Both the position numbers and the translations under genes were made by a program. A stretch of 35,304 nt of DNA, taken from the NCBI GenBank assembly GCA_964058805.1, contig CAXKVV010001278.1, positions 1 to 35,304 on the forward strand, read 5' to 3'. The notes under the pieces were generated by a model. It was not told where the DNA came from, did no database searches, and saw only the letters and a list, made by a program, of their open reading frames with translations. Position 1 is the stretch's first letter, and every line of letters starts with the position of its first letter. Shown piece by piece: positions 9,601 through 20,188 of the stretch. The stretch comes from Schoenoplectus triqueter (taxonomy: Eukaryota > Streptophyta > Magnoliopsida > Poales > Cyperaceae).

Positions 9601-12600
9601 AAATAGTGATTTTTCAGTTAGTACGAGGATAGTTAAAATGTAATATTATTCCGGATGATAGAAATATTATTTGAATTGTTTATTTGAAATAGTAATGGAG
9701 AGTTGAGAAAAAAAAAACAACTATTTTATCTCCTCCATGAAATAACATAAAACATTTATTCTCACTGTTTCAGAACAATAAATTTATATTTAGATGCACA
9801 ACTATTATTTCTATTCCGAAAACAATAACTATTCTGCTATTCCTGACCCATCCAAACATACCCCACTAGTTCAACTGACAGATCAGACCTTTACATAACA
9901 TGGAAATAATTTTTAAATTGCTTCACAAAGTGTGCGTTTGATCTTAATCAGACTGACGAGATGATTTCCATAGTGTCAATAACACAGCATATGCCTAGGG
10001 ACATTATATTGTGTAAGTATATAAATATGTAAGATCCTGGCTATGGATCAAAAAGAGTAGTTAAAATTGAATAATTGTCACTTTAAAGTTGACTTCAAAA
10101 TGACACTCTAAAAATTCACTTTAGAAATTTGTCACTCTAAACTCCTTTAGTCTTTAATTTTACCACTAGTGTTATATAAGTGTATAATTATAAAATTATA
10201 AATTCAATAAATTAAACCAAGACTAAAATACCCCTGAGTCCCTCATATATGATTAAACCCTCCTCCCTCTTTCGTTCAGAGAGTTTTATTTCCGTCATTT
10301 TCCCAATGGAGGTACACTCCAGTTTATAAAAGGAGGTACACTCCGGTTTATAAAATGCATAAAGAGAAATATGTTTCTAAATTGACAAAATAAGATGCAT
10401 ATTATGCACATAATTCAAAATAAAATACTTGATTGTTGTCAAATTCCAAAATAATCCACTCCAACGCTTAATCTAAAATAAGATACATATTGAATTGTTG
10501 TCATAATCCAAAATAAGATACAATTCCAACTAGCAAAACAATACACATATACCACTCCAATGCATAATCAAATTCCAGGTTTTAATATGATTAGAATTAT
10601 TAGTTATTACACATTAGAACTAATTTCAGACTTTAATATGATTAGTGGTATCATCATGCACTGTTTGAGTAGCTGGGAGAAAAAAATAGAATTGCTATTA
10701 TTAGAATGGCTCGAGTACTAACTGATTTGTGATGACTGGCATGTATCAGTATTAACCGATAATAATAGTAATGATTCGTAGCAGTAAGGAGAAAATGACG
10801 GACTGGACAGGAGGTGCGACGGAGATGCGACTGAAGAGGAGACGGCGGACTGAAGGAGCCGACTCTAGTTGTGGCGACGGAAGAGGAGGTGGCAGAAGAG
10901 GAGAACAAAACAATTTGGACTAGCTAGGTCAAATAGACAGGGAAGATATCAGAACTTCATTGTTCAAATAAGGAGGGGTAATTATGGAAATACAAAATTA
11001 TTTTTTATTTATATGTATTTTCTAAATAAAAATATATATTAGGTACGAAGTAGTGGCAAAATTAAAGACTAATGGAGTTTAGAGTGGTAAATTTCTAAAG
11101 TGAATTTTTGAAATTGAACCACTTTAAAGTGACAATTATCTAATTTTTCCTACAAAATTATTAAAAATAATTTATCATACACATTAAATTCTTCACATGA
11201 AAATTTTATCATACTCATTAAATTCATATGAAGTCACTATTTTTAATTTTTGAAAACAATTTATTAATCAACGGTAATATTTTTTAGTCATCATGCTTAT
11301 CTTCTTTAATTTCACTAAAAAAATTCATTTACCAGCACAAAATTAAATGATATAATATTATTTCTATCTGGTAGCGGTATTCAGTATAAATATAGTATAC
11401 GTATTCGATAAATCTTTGTCTAATTTATGTGTGTATAAACTAGATTATGAATACATTTAGTACAGATCTTGAGCTTGTATTTAATTATAGATCCTTTTAA
11501 AGACCGAAAATGAATATATCGAAATTGAGATCCAATCAAACGATTAATCTTTGTATTTTATTTTTCTTCTGAGCATCTAAGGTCGAATTCCTGATAGGCA
11601 TAGACCGAGATCAGACCCAATATTATTGGATCCTATCACTATCCATAGAAAAATCACCCTACGAATATTATTAGCAAAATGCAACGCAATTTTATAACAA
11701 AAAAAATGGTATGTTGAAACCCTGTCGGTATTCTCCTAAATTAAAATTCAACGCAACTACAACTAGGGTTTCAATTATTAACCCGACCGACCCCAATTGT
11801 CATAATGGATTGAATATGGATTTAAATTTTTAGACCCAAATTGGGTCGGATCAGATTCAAATTAACTCAATCCGACTCGATTAATTATATTTTTTAAAGT
11901 AATTTTATGATTTAGTACTAATTAAAACTTAAATATATACTAATTAAGATTAATTATAAATTAATTAATATTTATTACTTAAAATTATATAAAAATAATT
12001 AATAAATATTTAATTATTTTACACGTGTCGGGTCGGGTTGACCTATGACCCGTCGAGTCGGGTATGTGTTAAGATTTTTTGACCCGAATTTAATCGGGTC
12101 GAGTTCGGATCAGATCAAAAATAATAATAAAATAATGTGACCCAACCCGACCCATTACACCCCTACAGCCAACAATTTCTTTTTATCTTTATACGGTACG
12201 CGAGGTCCAAAAAAGAAACCGTTGACGATGGTGATGCCAACAATTTCTTTTTATCTTGTACGCTACGCGAGGTCCAAAAAAGAAACCGTTGACGATGGTG
12301 ATGGTGATGGTGAGACATGGTGATTTATGATGATAAATATTTACTAAGTTATTATTTTTAATTTTTAAAAATAATAAAAACATTAAATTTTTCCTGTTTA
12401 TTAAATACATAAGTATTCTGATCCTGCAATGGTTCAGATTTTTTGTTAAATTTCTAGAACTAATATCAGTCATCAGATTGAGTTATTCGTCAAATAATAT
12501 AACTATCTCTACAACCATTTGTGTTGAAGTTATAATTTTCGTTCAATTTTGATTGTTACACGAAATGATGTATAATTTAGGAGTGTAATTATTTTACTTT

Positions 12601-12829
12601 ATTTTCTTTTTTCTTAAATTATCATCAATTATGAATTTCAACTTTTCATAAATTCTGAATGTCAACTTTCTCTCAATTCTGGATCACTTTACATTAATTA
12701 TGTATACATGATTGAAATATATATTAATTACTAAATTATTTTTATTTTTATTTTCTTTTTTTCACATGAAGATATAAATTTTTATATTTTTAAAAAATAT
12801 CACCGTAATAATGCACTGGCAAGATACTA

Positions 12830-12897
<68 letters not shown>

Positions 12898-13431
12898 AGG
12901 ACTCAATTACCACCATTTTAGTGCCACATCAGTGCCATTAAAATTAAATATCAAATAATTATTATTTAAATTTTTAAATAACAAAACTAATTGAAGGATT
13001 TTTTTTGTAAATATCATCTTATATATGTATACAAAAAATTATATCATTTCAATATTATTTATATAGGCATCAAGCGTTAATAAAATCAACGGATCAAATT
13101 TTACTATTTAAACATGTTACTTGATGGCTATTCAAATGAAGTTAAAATTTTATGATTTTTTATTTACATATAATTGAGATGATATGGAATACATCTGACA
13201 GTTCACATTTTTAAATTTATACACAAATAAATAAATAAACACCATGGACATCAATAATGATGGTAATTTGTGTGTGCATCAAAAGTTCAAAAAAATGTCT
13301 AATTTGATTTGTGTATCTAAATATATCCATCATGTTAAACTATTTGAATCTACTGTTTGGACTTCTAAAATTTTAAAAATATCCGTTATAACTTTAGTGT
13401 CACCAAAAGTTTGTGTAACTTGATCCCTCCT

Positions 13432-13468
<37 letters not shown>

Positions 13469-14023
13469 TTTGTCTATTGTGCTTTCAGTAACACTTCGAC
13501 CAAAATATTATCGGTCTAAATTGTAATTTTTCATACTCAAAGTTTCAATTTAAGTAGCTCAACAAAATTTTTATATCATAATCTTATAAAATATTAACTT
13601 CTATTTTGTTTGAAATTATTTTACTATACTTGATGATTTTTAGAAAATAACCCTTTTGACGTCCAATTTTTTATAATTTTTTTATTATTTTAGGGTTATC
13701 ATTCAAAAATCATTAAGTATGGTAAAATAATTTTAAATTTTGTAAAAAATAATATTATATAAGATTATGATATAAAACTTTTATTGAGTTACTTAAATTT
13801 TAATTTTGAGTATCAAAATTAAAATTTGACCGATAGCGTTTCGGCCAAAGTATAAATTTGAAAGTCCAAATAACCGATCCAAACCATTGAACTTGATATT
13901 CATATTGATATATCTTTGGAGATCATATTTTATAATTTGTTGAAAAAAATACTACTTTTTAGTTGGGTACAAAGTTTGTTGATCTAACGAATTCTACATC
14001 ATCCATTACTAGCAAAATTTTTA

Positions 14024-14059
<36 letters not shown>

Positions 14060-16018
14060 TCTCTAAAGATATTTCAATATGAAAATCATGTTCAACGATT
14101 TAAATCAATCTTTTAGATTTTTAAATTTGAGATATAAATACAAATCACAGAAAATTTTATACTTCACAAATCATTAGCCTCACTCATTCACTTAAAAATA
14201 TTAGAGTTAGCCCTTAATTCGTGTCATCTAATATATCAATTCGATTGTCTTATTATCATTTTTCATCGGCCTCGCAACAGTACAAAATTAAAAACAAAAA
14301 CTGGTTTCGCTACGGCAACGGTAATTCATTTAAATAAACCATACATAATGTAGACAATTAATTTATAGATAGACTCCAACGTACCTCCCATCAATAAACA
14401 GCAATTTTATTAGCTAGTGAATTAGTTATTATAATCGGTGTCGATGGATCGTGTCGGTCGGATTGAATTATTATTATTTTATTATTTTTTGATCTAATTC
14501 GAATTCGACCCGATTATATTTAGGTCAAATTTTTTTTAATCCATACCCGATCCGACTGGATTATAAATCGATCCGTATAAAATAATTAAATATTTATTGA
14601 ATATTTTTATATTATTTTAAGTAATTAAATATTAACTATTTTATAATTAATCTTAATTAGAGTATAATTAATATATATTTAATATTTAATTAGTACTAAA
14701 TCACAAAGTTATTTCAAAAATATAATTAATCGGGTCGGATTGATTCGATCCGATTCGGATAAAAAAATTAGATTCATATCCGATTTTTTTTTGGCTCATA
14801 TTAAATCGGATGGGTTCGTCAATTAACATAACGTATCGGATTAATAATTCACACTGTATGTTGAATACATTTGTCTTCAAGCAGTTAATTACCCTGTATA
14901 TGGCAAATCAATCTTGGTTGACTTCGAAACTAACACCTCAATAATTTTCTTTGATTAAAAAGAAGAAAAGGAAAATTATGCACACAAAAAACATCAAATT
15001 TTTAGTTATGAGTTTTGATAATCTGCACCTGATATTTATTTAATAGAATCCCAGTTGCCACGTGCATGAGTTGTCACTTCAACTGTAAAATATTAACGTG
15101 TCATTTTCACTGGAAATTAATGGGAAAAAATAATGTGCATATGTCTACATCTTCGAAGGACGGAGAAGGATTTTTTGAACTAATTATTTTCAACAATTGA
15201 CTGAAAAAGAATTTATGCGGTTGAGTTTTTCAAATGGATTAACAAATGGTAAAAAGATATATTCATTTCGTCATCTTTAGAAAAAATAACATATTACCAT
15301 AATTGTGATTTTATGATTTTAAATATAAATTTAATTCATTTGCCTTTTTATATATGCAGTTAATTTGTAGCTTAAATTCAAGGGTATATATAGGTAATTC
15401 TGAGAAATTATATATGCAATTTGGCAGCTGAAAATTTATCTAATTAAGGTGACCATGAATAATTTACTATGTTCATTGAACAACGAAATTCTCACAAAAG
15501 CCGGTAGCTCTAAAATCAAAGATTAATTTGCTAATTATGTACGCGAACCTCCAAATAAATTAGTTTACCAATCAAGCAACCGTAATGAATTGTTGTCCAT
15601 TAAAATCGGAAAGGTATCGGTGTAGTTCTTTACTGAAAAAGGAAATAATATTATGTCCTGTGTTTCAATCAATATCTATAAGTCTTTTCCCAAGACGAAA
15701 AACAATGTATTTCTTTACTTAACAAAGACAAAATATATGTTGTTTCAAGCTTCATATGCATGTAATTTTCAAAATAGCGTTGTGACGGTACCCCAAATCA
15801 AGTATACATAGAAGCAGACCGGAAAGAATAAAAAGAAAAAACGAGGGCATCATGACACAAGACAAAAAAAGAATAAAAAGAAAAACAAGGGACCGATTTA
15901 TAACTCATCAAGTACCTGAGACTGAATCAACAAATTCGCCATTGATGAAGAGCTTGGTGTACTTGATCTCTGGTATCTTAAAACCCTGCTTGAAGCTCCC
16001 GTTTCCATTCTCTGCCAT
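6619..16018 (-). CDS. ALDH2C4-like: Cytosolic aldehyde dehydrogenase, ALDH2C (REF1-like), gene 1; 9 exons, 501 aa
   Basis: Oxidises aldehydes with NAD(P)+; plant relatives (Arabidopsis REF1) turn coniferaldehyde and sinapaldehyde into ferulic and sinapic acid in the cytosol. Exons (minus strand order): 15916-16018, 9286-9428, 8542-8925, 8124-8213, 7833-8006, 7397-7534, 7139-7276, 6992-7053, 6619-6892; all introns are GT/AG. The joined CDS is 1506 nt without stops or gaps. Catalytic positions fall exactly on canonical ALDH2 numbers: Asn169 (IPWNF), Lys192 and Glu195 (KPAE), Glu268 (LELGG), Cys302 (GETCVAG), Glu399 and Phe401 (DEIFGP). The N-terminus MAENGNGS has no transit peptide, so it is cytosolic. 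It ends NSPWL, like its neighbour. Odd points: Pro247 where GST-E is usual, exons 3 and 4 fused, and a first intron of 6,487 bp. Substrate is inferred from the family. Confidence 0.94.
9528..9864. mobile_element. MITE with GGGTATGTTTG terminal inverted repeats
   Basis: Left end GGGTATGTTTGAATCGTG, right end inverse of GGGGTATGTTTGGATGGG, with matching AAATAGC/GAATAGC further in. About 337 bp, no coding capacity. The TIR resembles a widespread plant MITE type. No convincing target duplication, so the superfamily (hAT or Harbinger) is left open. It lies in intron 1 of ALDH gene 1. Confidence 0.6.
10057..11153. mobile_element. Long-TIR, Mutator-like non-autonomous element
   Basis: Terminal inverted repeats of about 100-110 bp: 10057-10166 and 11053-11153. 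Shared blocks in order are ATAATTGTCACTTTAAAG, AAAATTCACTTTAGAAATTT, CACTCTAAACTCC and TAGTCTTTAATTTT; the left arm has an extra insertion of about 10-14 bp. The 1.1-kb interior has imperfect repeats of AAAATAAGATACATATT (10380-10520) and a GC-richer patch at 10790-10910. Long TIRs suggest Mutator type, but no 9-bp target duplication was recognised. The 84-residue minus frame at 10654-10908 is Ser/Tyr-rich and probably not a gene. Confidence 0.65.
11764..12165 (-). mobile_element. GGGTCGG-type hAT-like MITE (family A)
   Basis: Starts TAGGGTTTCAATTATT and ends CCCATTACACCCCTA. GGGTCGGGTTG arrays at about 12028-12062 and the family AT core (TTAGTACTAATTAAAAC, ATTAATATTTATTACTT) lie inside. The outer 8 bp on the two sides match at only four positions, so the target duplication is lost or the ends are slightly off. 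Confidence 0.65.
12168..12302. repeat. 68-bp tandem duplication
   Basis: Unit 1 at 12168-12235 and unit 2 at 12236-12302 both read GCCAACAATTTCTTTTTATC, then TACGCGAGGTCCAAAAAAG and CCGTTGACGATGGTGAT, with a few small differences. A short GGTGAT run follows. It begins directly at the end of the family A MITE. Confidence 0.85.
12831..12893. repeat. (TA)n microsatellite, about 63 bp
   Basis: Uninterrupted TA dinucleotides. It forms the left border of the palindromic element at 12894-13432. Confidence 0.97.
12894..13432. mobile_element. Degenerate foldback MITE between TA microsatellites
   Basis: Left end GAGAAGGACTCAATTACCACC with TTTTAGTGCCA; right end inverse of AAGGAGGGATCAAGTTACAC with TTTTGGTGACA. 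The arms are imperfect over about 45 bp. Both sides are (TA)n tracts (12831-12893 and 13433-13447), the same setting as the palindromic elements at 20-23 kb. No coding capacity. Confidence 0.5.
13433..13469. repeat. (TA)n(GA)n microsatellite
   Basis: TATATATATATATA runs into a GAGAGAGA tract. The same compound microsatellite borders the palindromic elements at 21665-21718 and 22538-22562. Confidence 0.95.
13470..13852. mobile_element. Long palindromic (foldback) element, arms about 180 bp
   Basis: From CTTTCAGTAACACTTCG to its imperfect inverse CGTTTCGGCCAAAG, nearly the whole segment is one inverted repeat. Paired blocks include TTATATCATAATCTTATA with its inverse at about 13755-13775, and ATTATTTTACTATACTTGAT with its inverse at about 13710-13735. 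The spacer is only some 30 bp near 13655-13690. RNA from it could form a very long hairpin. It abuts the family C element at 13845-14190 and may have inserted into its left end. Confidence 0.7.
13845..14190. mobile_element. Palindromic MITE, family C, interrupted by (TA)n
   Basis: AATTTGAAAGTCC, CCGATCCAAACCATTGAAC and TATCTTTGGAGATCA on the left arm recur inverted as ATCTCTAAAGATATTTC and ATGTTCAACGATTTAAATC on the right arm, ending TTAGCCTCACTC. Order and sequence match the fresher copy at 21714-22118. A (TA)n tract of about 25 bp (14029-14054) lies near the centre. Confidence 0.65.
14431..14832 (+). mobile_element. GGGTCGG-type hAT-like MITE (family A), decayed
   Basis: Starts near ATCGGTGTCGATGGATCG and ends near GTCAATTAACAT. 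It has the family core: AAATATTTATTGAATATT, TTATAATTAATCTTAATTAG, TTAGTACTAAATCACAAAG and TCGGGTCGGATTG. Many C-to-T type changes have eroded the GGGTC arrays. Borders are approximate. Confidence 0.6.
14835..15840. other. Remaining intron 1 sequence next to exon 1
   Basis: AT-rich and mostly single-copy within this window. A CCACGTGCA G-box core at about 15058-15066 is present. No reading frame, RNA gene or repeat family was recognised. Being the promoter-proximal part of a first intron, it could carry regulatory sequence, but nothing shows this directly. Confidence 0.35.
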
Positions 16019-16124
16019 GGGAAAGTGCTTGGAGAATAGAAGAGAAAAGAAAGAATTCTAGTAGTTCTGTTTATTGTAAGAAAAGAGCTTGGATTATTTT
16101 CCCTCTGGAATATATGATTTCGTG

Positions 16125-16132
16125 TTATATAA
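16125..16132 (-). promoter_or_regulatory. TATA box of ALDH gene 1
   Basis: Minus-strand TTATATAA (CCTTATATAACACG) about 107 bp before the ATG at 16018; transcription should start about 30 bp downstream, giving a 5' UTR of roughly 75 nt. A GC-rich patch lies just upstream at 16141-16180 (CAGTGCATGCTGCG). A family A MITE begins about 110 bp upstream of the TATA box, so the proximal promoter is short. Confidence 0.6.
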
Positions 16133-16239
16133 GGAGAGATGCAGCAGTGCATGCTGCGTGGGGGGCCGCAGCCTTGCTTTTGTGCCATTTACTATTGTTT
16201 GTTTGTCCACTAAAATATAAAAAGTCAATGTTTGAATTG

Positions 16240-16600
16240 AGAGATCTGCCGGGATTAGGTATATTATTTTATTATTTTTTATCTGATTTGAATCCGATCT
16301 GATTAAATTCGAGTCAAAAATATTGGTTCATATCCGACCCGACGGGTCACAGATCGACCCGATCCATATAAAATAATTAGATATTTATTAATTATTTTTA
16401 TATAATTTTAAGCAATAAAATATTGATTAATTTATAATTAATCTTAATTAGTGTATAATTAATGTATATTTAATTAAAGCTTTAATTAGTACTAAATCAT
16501 AAAATTACTTTAAAAAATATAACTAATCAGGTCGGATCGGGTTGATCTGAACCCGACCCGATCCGATTCGGATTAAAAAAATTAAATCCATACGATTTTC
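16240..16600 (+). mobile_element. GGGTCGG-type hAT-like MITE (family A) upstream of ALDH gene 1
   Basis: Contains the ordered family blocks TATTATTTTATTATTTTTTAT, GATCGACCCGATCC, AATATTGATTAATTTATAAT, TTTAATTAGTACTAAATC and GGTCGGATCGGGTTGATC, ending ATCCGATTCGGATTAAA. The outermost TIRs are not recognisable. It is the repeat nearest to the promoter of ALDH gene 1. Confidence 0.6.
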
Positions 16601-16675
16601 AGTGGCTTCCATTTTCAGTAAGAGAAATGGAGGAGAAATTTTGAACACTGTATATCTAAGGTAATTTCAGATTGA

Positions 16676-17038
16676 CTATACGTAGTTAATGATTAAATTT
16701 ATTATAGACTAAAAATATATAGCTAAATTATCTCTAAATATTGATTTATCAGCCTCAATAAATTCTTTTTTATTAAAAATATAATGCATATAAAAAATTT
16801 CTAAGTATTTATTTTAGATTATGAAAAATGACTCAATAATAATAATAAAATAATTTATGTTTCTTAGATCATTTTTTTAAAATTCAAAAATAATAAATAG
16901 AAACTTCAAAATATAAAAAAATTATATCCCATCATATTCTAATATAAATTTTTTATTAAACTCATAAATCAAGATTTAAAGATAATTTAGTTATATCTTA
17001 AATCTATAATAAATTTAATCATTAATTACGCGTAACAC
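16676..17038. mobile_element. Inverted-repeat MITE (family F)
   Basis: Arms of about 60 bp: 16680-16741 contains GTTAATGATTAAATTTATTA and AGCTAAATTATCTCTAAAT; 16976-17036 carries their inverse. The interior is AT-rich without coding capacity. Only this one copy is in the window. Confidence 0.65.
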
Positions 17039-17324
17039 TTTCAGATTATATTCAACTTTTATGTATATGCAACGGCTGCGGTATAGTTTTTGAAAATATT
17101 GTTTAAATAAAAAATATATATTAATTTTAATCAATTCATTCTAAACAAGTCACGTGTTTTGAATCGAATCAAACAACTGAGATTGAGTGCACGTCACAAA
17201 TTCATAATTCCCCTGTCACCAATCACCATAAGCCGAATAATTTTTATTAGCTCATCATTTGTCATCTACTCATCTGGTCCAAGTAATCACTGTTATTCAT
17301 GTGCATTCACCTCGGGATATAGTA

Positions 17325-17775
17325 ATTAATCGAATTCGATCGAAATTATTAGTATTTGAATTCAATTGAGAATTATTTTAAATTAAATTGAACTTGAGTA
17401 AAATCGAATTCGAACTAAATCGAATTCAAATTAAAAATAAACTCTACACAAACTTAATTATTTTAATTTTAATTTTTTTTATATTATCATAAATAATTAG
17501 AGATAAAATAATTAATATTTTATTAATTTTATTAATATAATAATAAATTAATAATATTTTATTAATTTTATAATAAAATAATTATATTATTACATATATT
17601 ATTGACTAAATAGTTAAAAATATATACAAATAACTACATATCAAACTATTACGAATCGAACTCGAATTAGTTCATTAAAAAAATATTAAACTAAACTCAA
17701 ATCGAACTAATAAGAAAATCTAATCAAACGAATCAAATTCAAACTAAAATTAAATCGAGCACTGAACAAATTATG
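17325..17775. mobile_element. MITE-like element with TCGAATTCGA arrays
   Basis: Ends rich in TCGAATTCGAA-type units (17330-17430, and inverted forms such as GAATCGAACTCGAATTAG at 17650-17770) flank a very AT-rich middle of TTTTATTAATTTTATTAAT repeats. Such elements are common in plant genomes. Exact ends and target duplication were not resolved. Confidence 0.5.
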
Positions 17776-17911
17776 AATTACGAATTATTAACTTTTCTTA
17801 TGGCTCTATCAGAGGAGTTACCCTTTAAAAAAAATCATAAAATATCTTTATAATTATATTTTTTTAAAATAAAAAAAATAAATCTTTATAATCATTCTTG
17901 TGAGAGACAGT

Positions 17912-18343
17912 TAGAGGTGTCAATGGGTCGTCGGGTCGGGTCGGGTTATATTATTTTATTATTTTTCTTGACCCCACTTGAACCCGACCAGATTAAATTC
18001 GGGTTAAAAAATCTTGATCCATATCCGACCCGTGTAAAATAATTAAATATTTATTAATTATTTTTACATAATTTAAGTAATAAATTATTAATTAATTTAT
18101 AATTAATCTTAATTAGTGTATATTTAAGATTTAATTAGTACTAAATCACAAAATTACTTTAAAAATACATAATTAACCGGATCGGGTTGAGTGATCCGAA
18201 CCCGACCCAATCTAACCCGATTCGGATCAAAAAAATTAAATTCATAGCTAACTCATTTATTTTTAAATCATATCAGATTGGATCGGATCGGATTAGAATC
18301 AAATCGAATTAACCCATTAGATGAGTCAATAATTAACACCCTC
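17912..18343 (+). mobile_element. GGGTCGG-type hAT-like MITE (family A), best-preserved full copy
   Basis: About 432 bp, TIR TAGAGGTGTCAATGGGTCG on the left and the inverse of GAGGGTGTTAATT on the right. Target duplication GAGACAGT (17904-17911) and GAGACAGC (18344-18351), 7 of 8 equal. A closely related unoccupied site exists at 18481-18506, where TTCTTGTGAGAGACAG runs straight into CCAACAAATC. This independently fixes the insertion point. Confidence 0.8.
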
Positions 18344-18480
18344 GAGACAGCCAACAAATCGTCTGAATCTGCCATTAATTTGACTTGACAAACAGGTACA
18401 TGATTTTCAAGTGATCTATTTTCGAAGGAAGCGAGGGAAATGGAGGGTAACATCGGAAATATTGTATATATAATTAATTA

Positions 18481-18506
18481 TTCTTGTGAGAGACAGCCAA
18501 CAAATC
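18481..18506. repeat. Duplicated flank, unoccupied version of the 17912 insertion site
   Basis: TTCTTGTGAGAGACAG then CCAACAAATC. The first part equals the left flank of the MITE (17895-17910), the second its right flank (18351-18360). It shows that the flanking DNA was locally duplicated and that only one copy carries the MITE. Confidence 0.7.
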
Positions 18507-18632
18507 TGACTGTAGCTGAAAATATCGACTGTCCTCTTGCGTCTTGACAGTTGACAATGAAAGATGGCAAAATTCAAAATATTCGGGTGTTTCTCCATTA
18601 ATCAATGGTTCAATACCTAACACAATTACATA

Positions 18633-18988
18633 AAGGGTGGGAATCACTTTGGGTTATTTTAATAATTTTAATAATAAATTTTTAAATAAATATTAAAAAA
18701 TCTTAAAAAAATATGAATATATTATTCATTTATAATAGTGATTTAAATTTCATACAATTATTATCGTCTAATACTCCATCAAAGATCATCAAAATTTTAT
18801 ACAATTTACAATAGTTATAATTTGACGATCTTTGATAGACTATTAAACGATAATGAAATTGTATAAAATTTAAATAATCATTAATCTATAAGTAGAATAA
18901 TATATTCATAAAAAAATTATTTTTAAGATTTTTTTATATTTATTTAAAAATTTATTGTCAATGTCAAAATAATCGTGATCCATTCCCT
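18633..18988. mobile_element. Palindromic MITE (family E)
   Basis: Left AAGGGTGGGAATCAC and GGTTATTTTAATAATTTT; right inverse with ATAATCGTGATCCATTCCC. The interior pairs AATACTCCATCAAAGATCAT with a later GATCTTTGATAGACTATT. A second copy lies at 23145-23530 and a decayed one at about 32745-33050. No coding capacity. Confidence 0.65.
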
Positions 18989-20160
18989 TACATCAATGAT
19001 GTAAGTCATTAATGTCAAAATTAAATTTTTATGTCACGTCATCAAATTGATAATTCATTTTAAGAGTGACATCCCTTGAATATAATGAAATTGTCAAAAT
19101 GACACTTTCATAAATAATTTTCTGCTCCTGCGCTGACGTGGCTTGTCAAATGAACTGTCAAATTTAGACAATTGTCTAATTTTATCTAGTCTTTATATCC
19201 CTGAAATCCAAATGATAATTGTCAAATAAAATTTGATAATCAATTTGATAATAAAATGCGATTGTATTTCAATTCAACAAAACTATTCAACCGCTATCTC
19301 ACACTGTCATACAGCAGTACACTCGCGTAATTACTGAATCGGTGAAGAGTGTAGGCCTTTGGACTTGCACTTTTTACTTATCATTTCTTTTTTTCTCTCT
19401 TTAAAAGTCCTTGGGCTAATTCAGTCAATGTGATGACGTGGAATAAAATAACCCATTATTCTAACTATAGGAAAACAGATCTATTTAGATATGAATAGTT
19501 GAATTAAAATAAATGGATCAATTTTATTTTACGAATTTGATTTATCTGTTTTAATCTAACAATCTAACACTCCAAATTGAAATAATGTCCTGCTTTTCCC
19601 ATTAGAATAACATGCCCAACAAATCATCATTCATCAATACATACTGTATGTGTAATTATCTCATCCAGAAAAAAAAGACTACTCAAACCGTGCACCAAGT
19701 TATATCATGTCACAATTTCCCCCGTACTGCTATAACTATTTAACGAATTAGAATCGGCTGCCATACTTTCACGGTAATTTACTGTCATTAAATCACTACG
19801 GGCCATTTTAATCATAACGATCTAGATTTTAATAAAAAAAAATTAATATTCAATTTGTGAATCACATTGGTCATTCGCTCTATGATTGCTTAAGACAAAT
19901 ATGACAGCTCATGTGAATTCATTATTCCACAACTTTGAGGAGCTTTTCTTTTTTTTTCCTCCACTTTCACATGCTTATTATTAGAATTGTAAATTACACT
20001 TTTTTGGCTGTTTATTTGACTCATATCGTATTTATAAGACGAATATGGGTAATATTTTATTTTTGTTAAGTTATTGAGTATGGATCTGAGTAAGAAAAAA
20101 ATTCGTTAACTTATCGGATATGGATATGAGTAAGAGATTTTCATTATCCGTTATCAGTTG
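18989..20160. other. Intergenic AT-rich sequence, no gene recognised
   Basis: Contains diverged GTCAAAATGACA-type pieces at 19010-19180 that resemble ends of other MITEs. No usable reading frame, tRNA or other RNA gene was seen. Confidence 0.4.
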
Positions 20161-20188
20161 AGTAAATTATATATATATATATATATAA

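Larger units (their letters stand above)
9429..15915 (-). other. Intron 1 of ALDH gene 1 (6,487 bp), transposon-filled
   Basis: Donor GT at 15915-15914 after a phase-1 codon (TCA G|GTACTT), acceptor AG at 9430-9429 (TTGCAG|GCAAAG). It holds at least six recognisable repeat units: MITEs at 9528-9864, 10057-11153, 11764-12165 and 14431-14832, and the microsatellite-linked palindromes at 12831-14190. The corresponding intron of the paralogue is 2,135 bp. Unexplained remainders (11154-11760, 12305-12830 and 14835-15840) are AT-rich with no gene seen. Confidence 0.85.

Noticed and set aside
10654..10908. 84-residue minus-strand frame inside the intron 1 transposon
   Set aside because: Low-complexity Ser/Tyr/His sequence without a domain; lies inside a non-autonomous element.
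15898..16188. 96-residue minus frame overlapping exon 1 of ALDH gene 1
   Set aside because: It is out of frame with the true exon, whose own frame (start 16018) encodes the conserved [18 protein letters not shown] segment.
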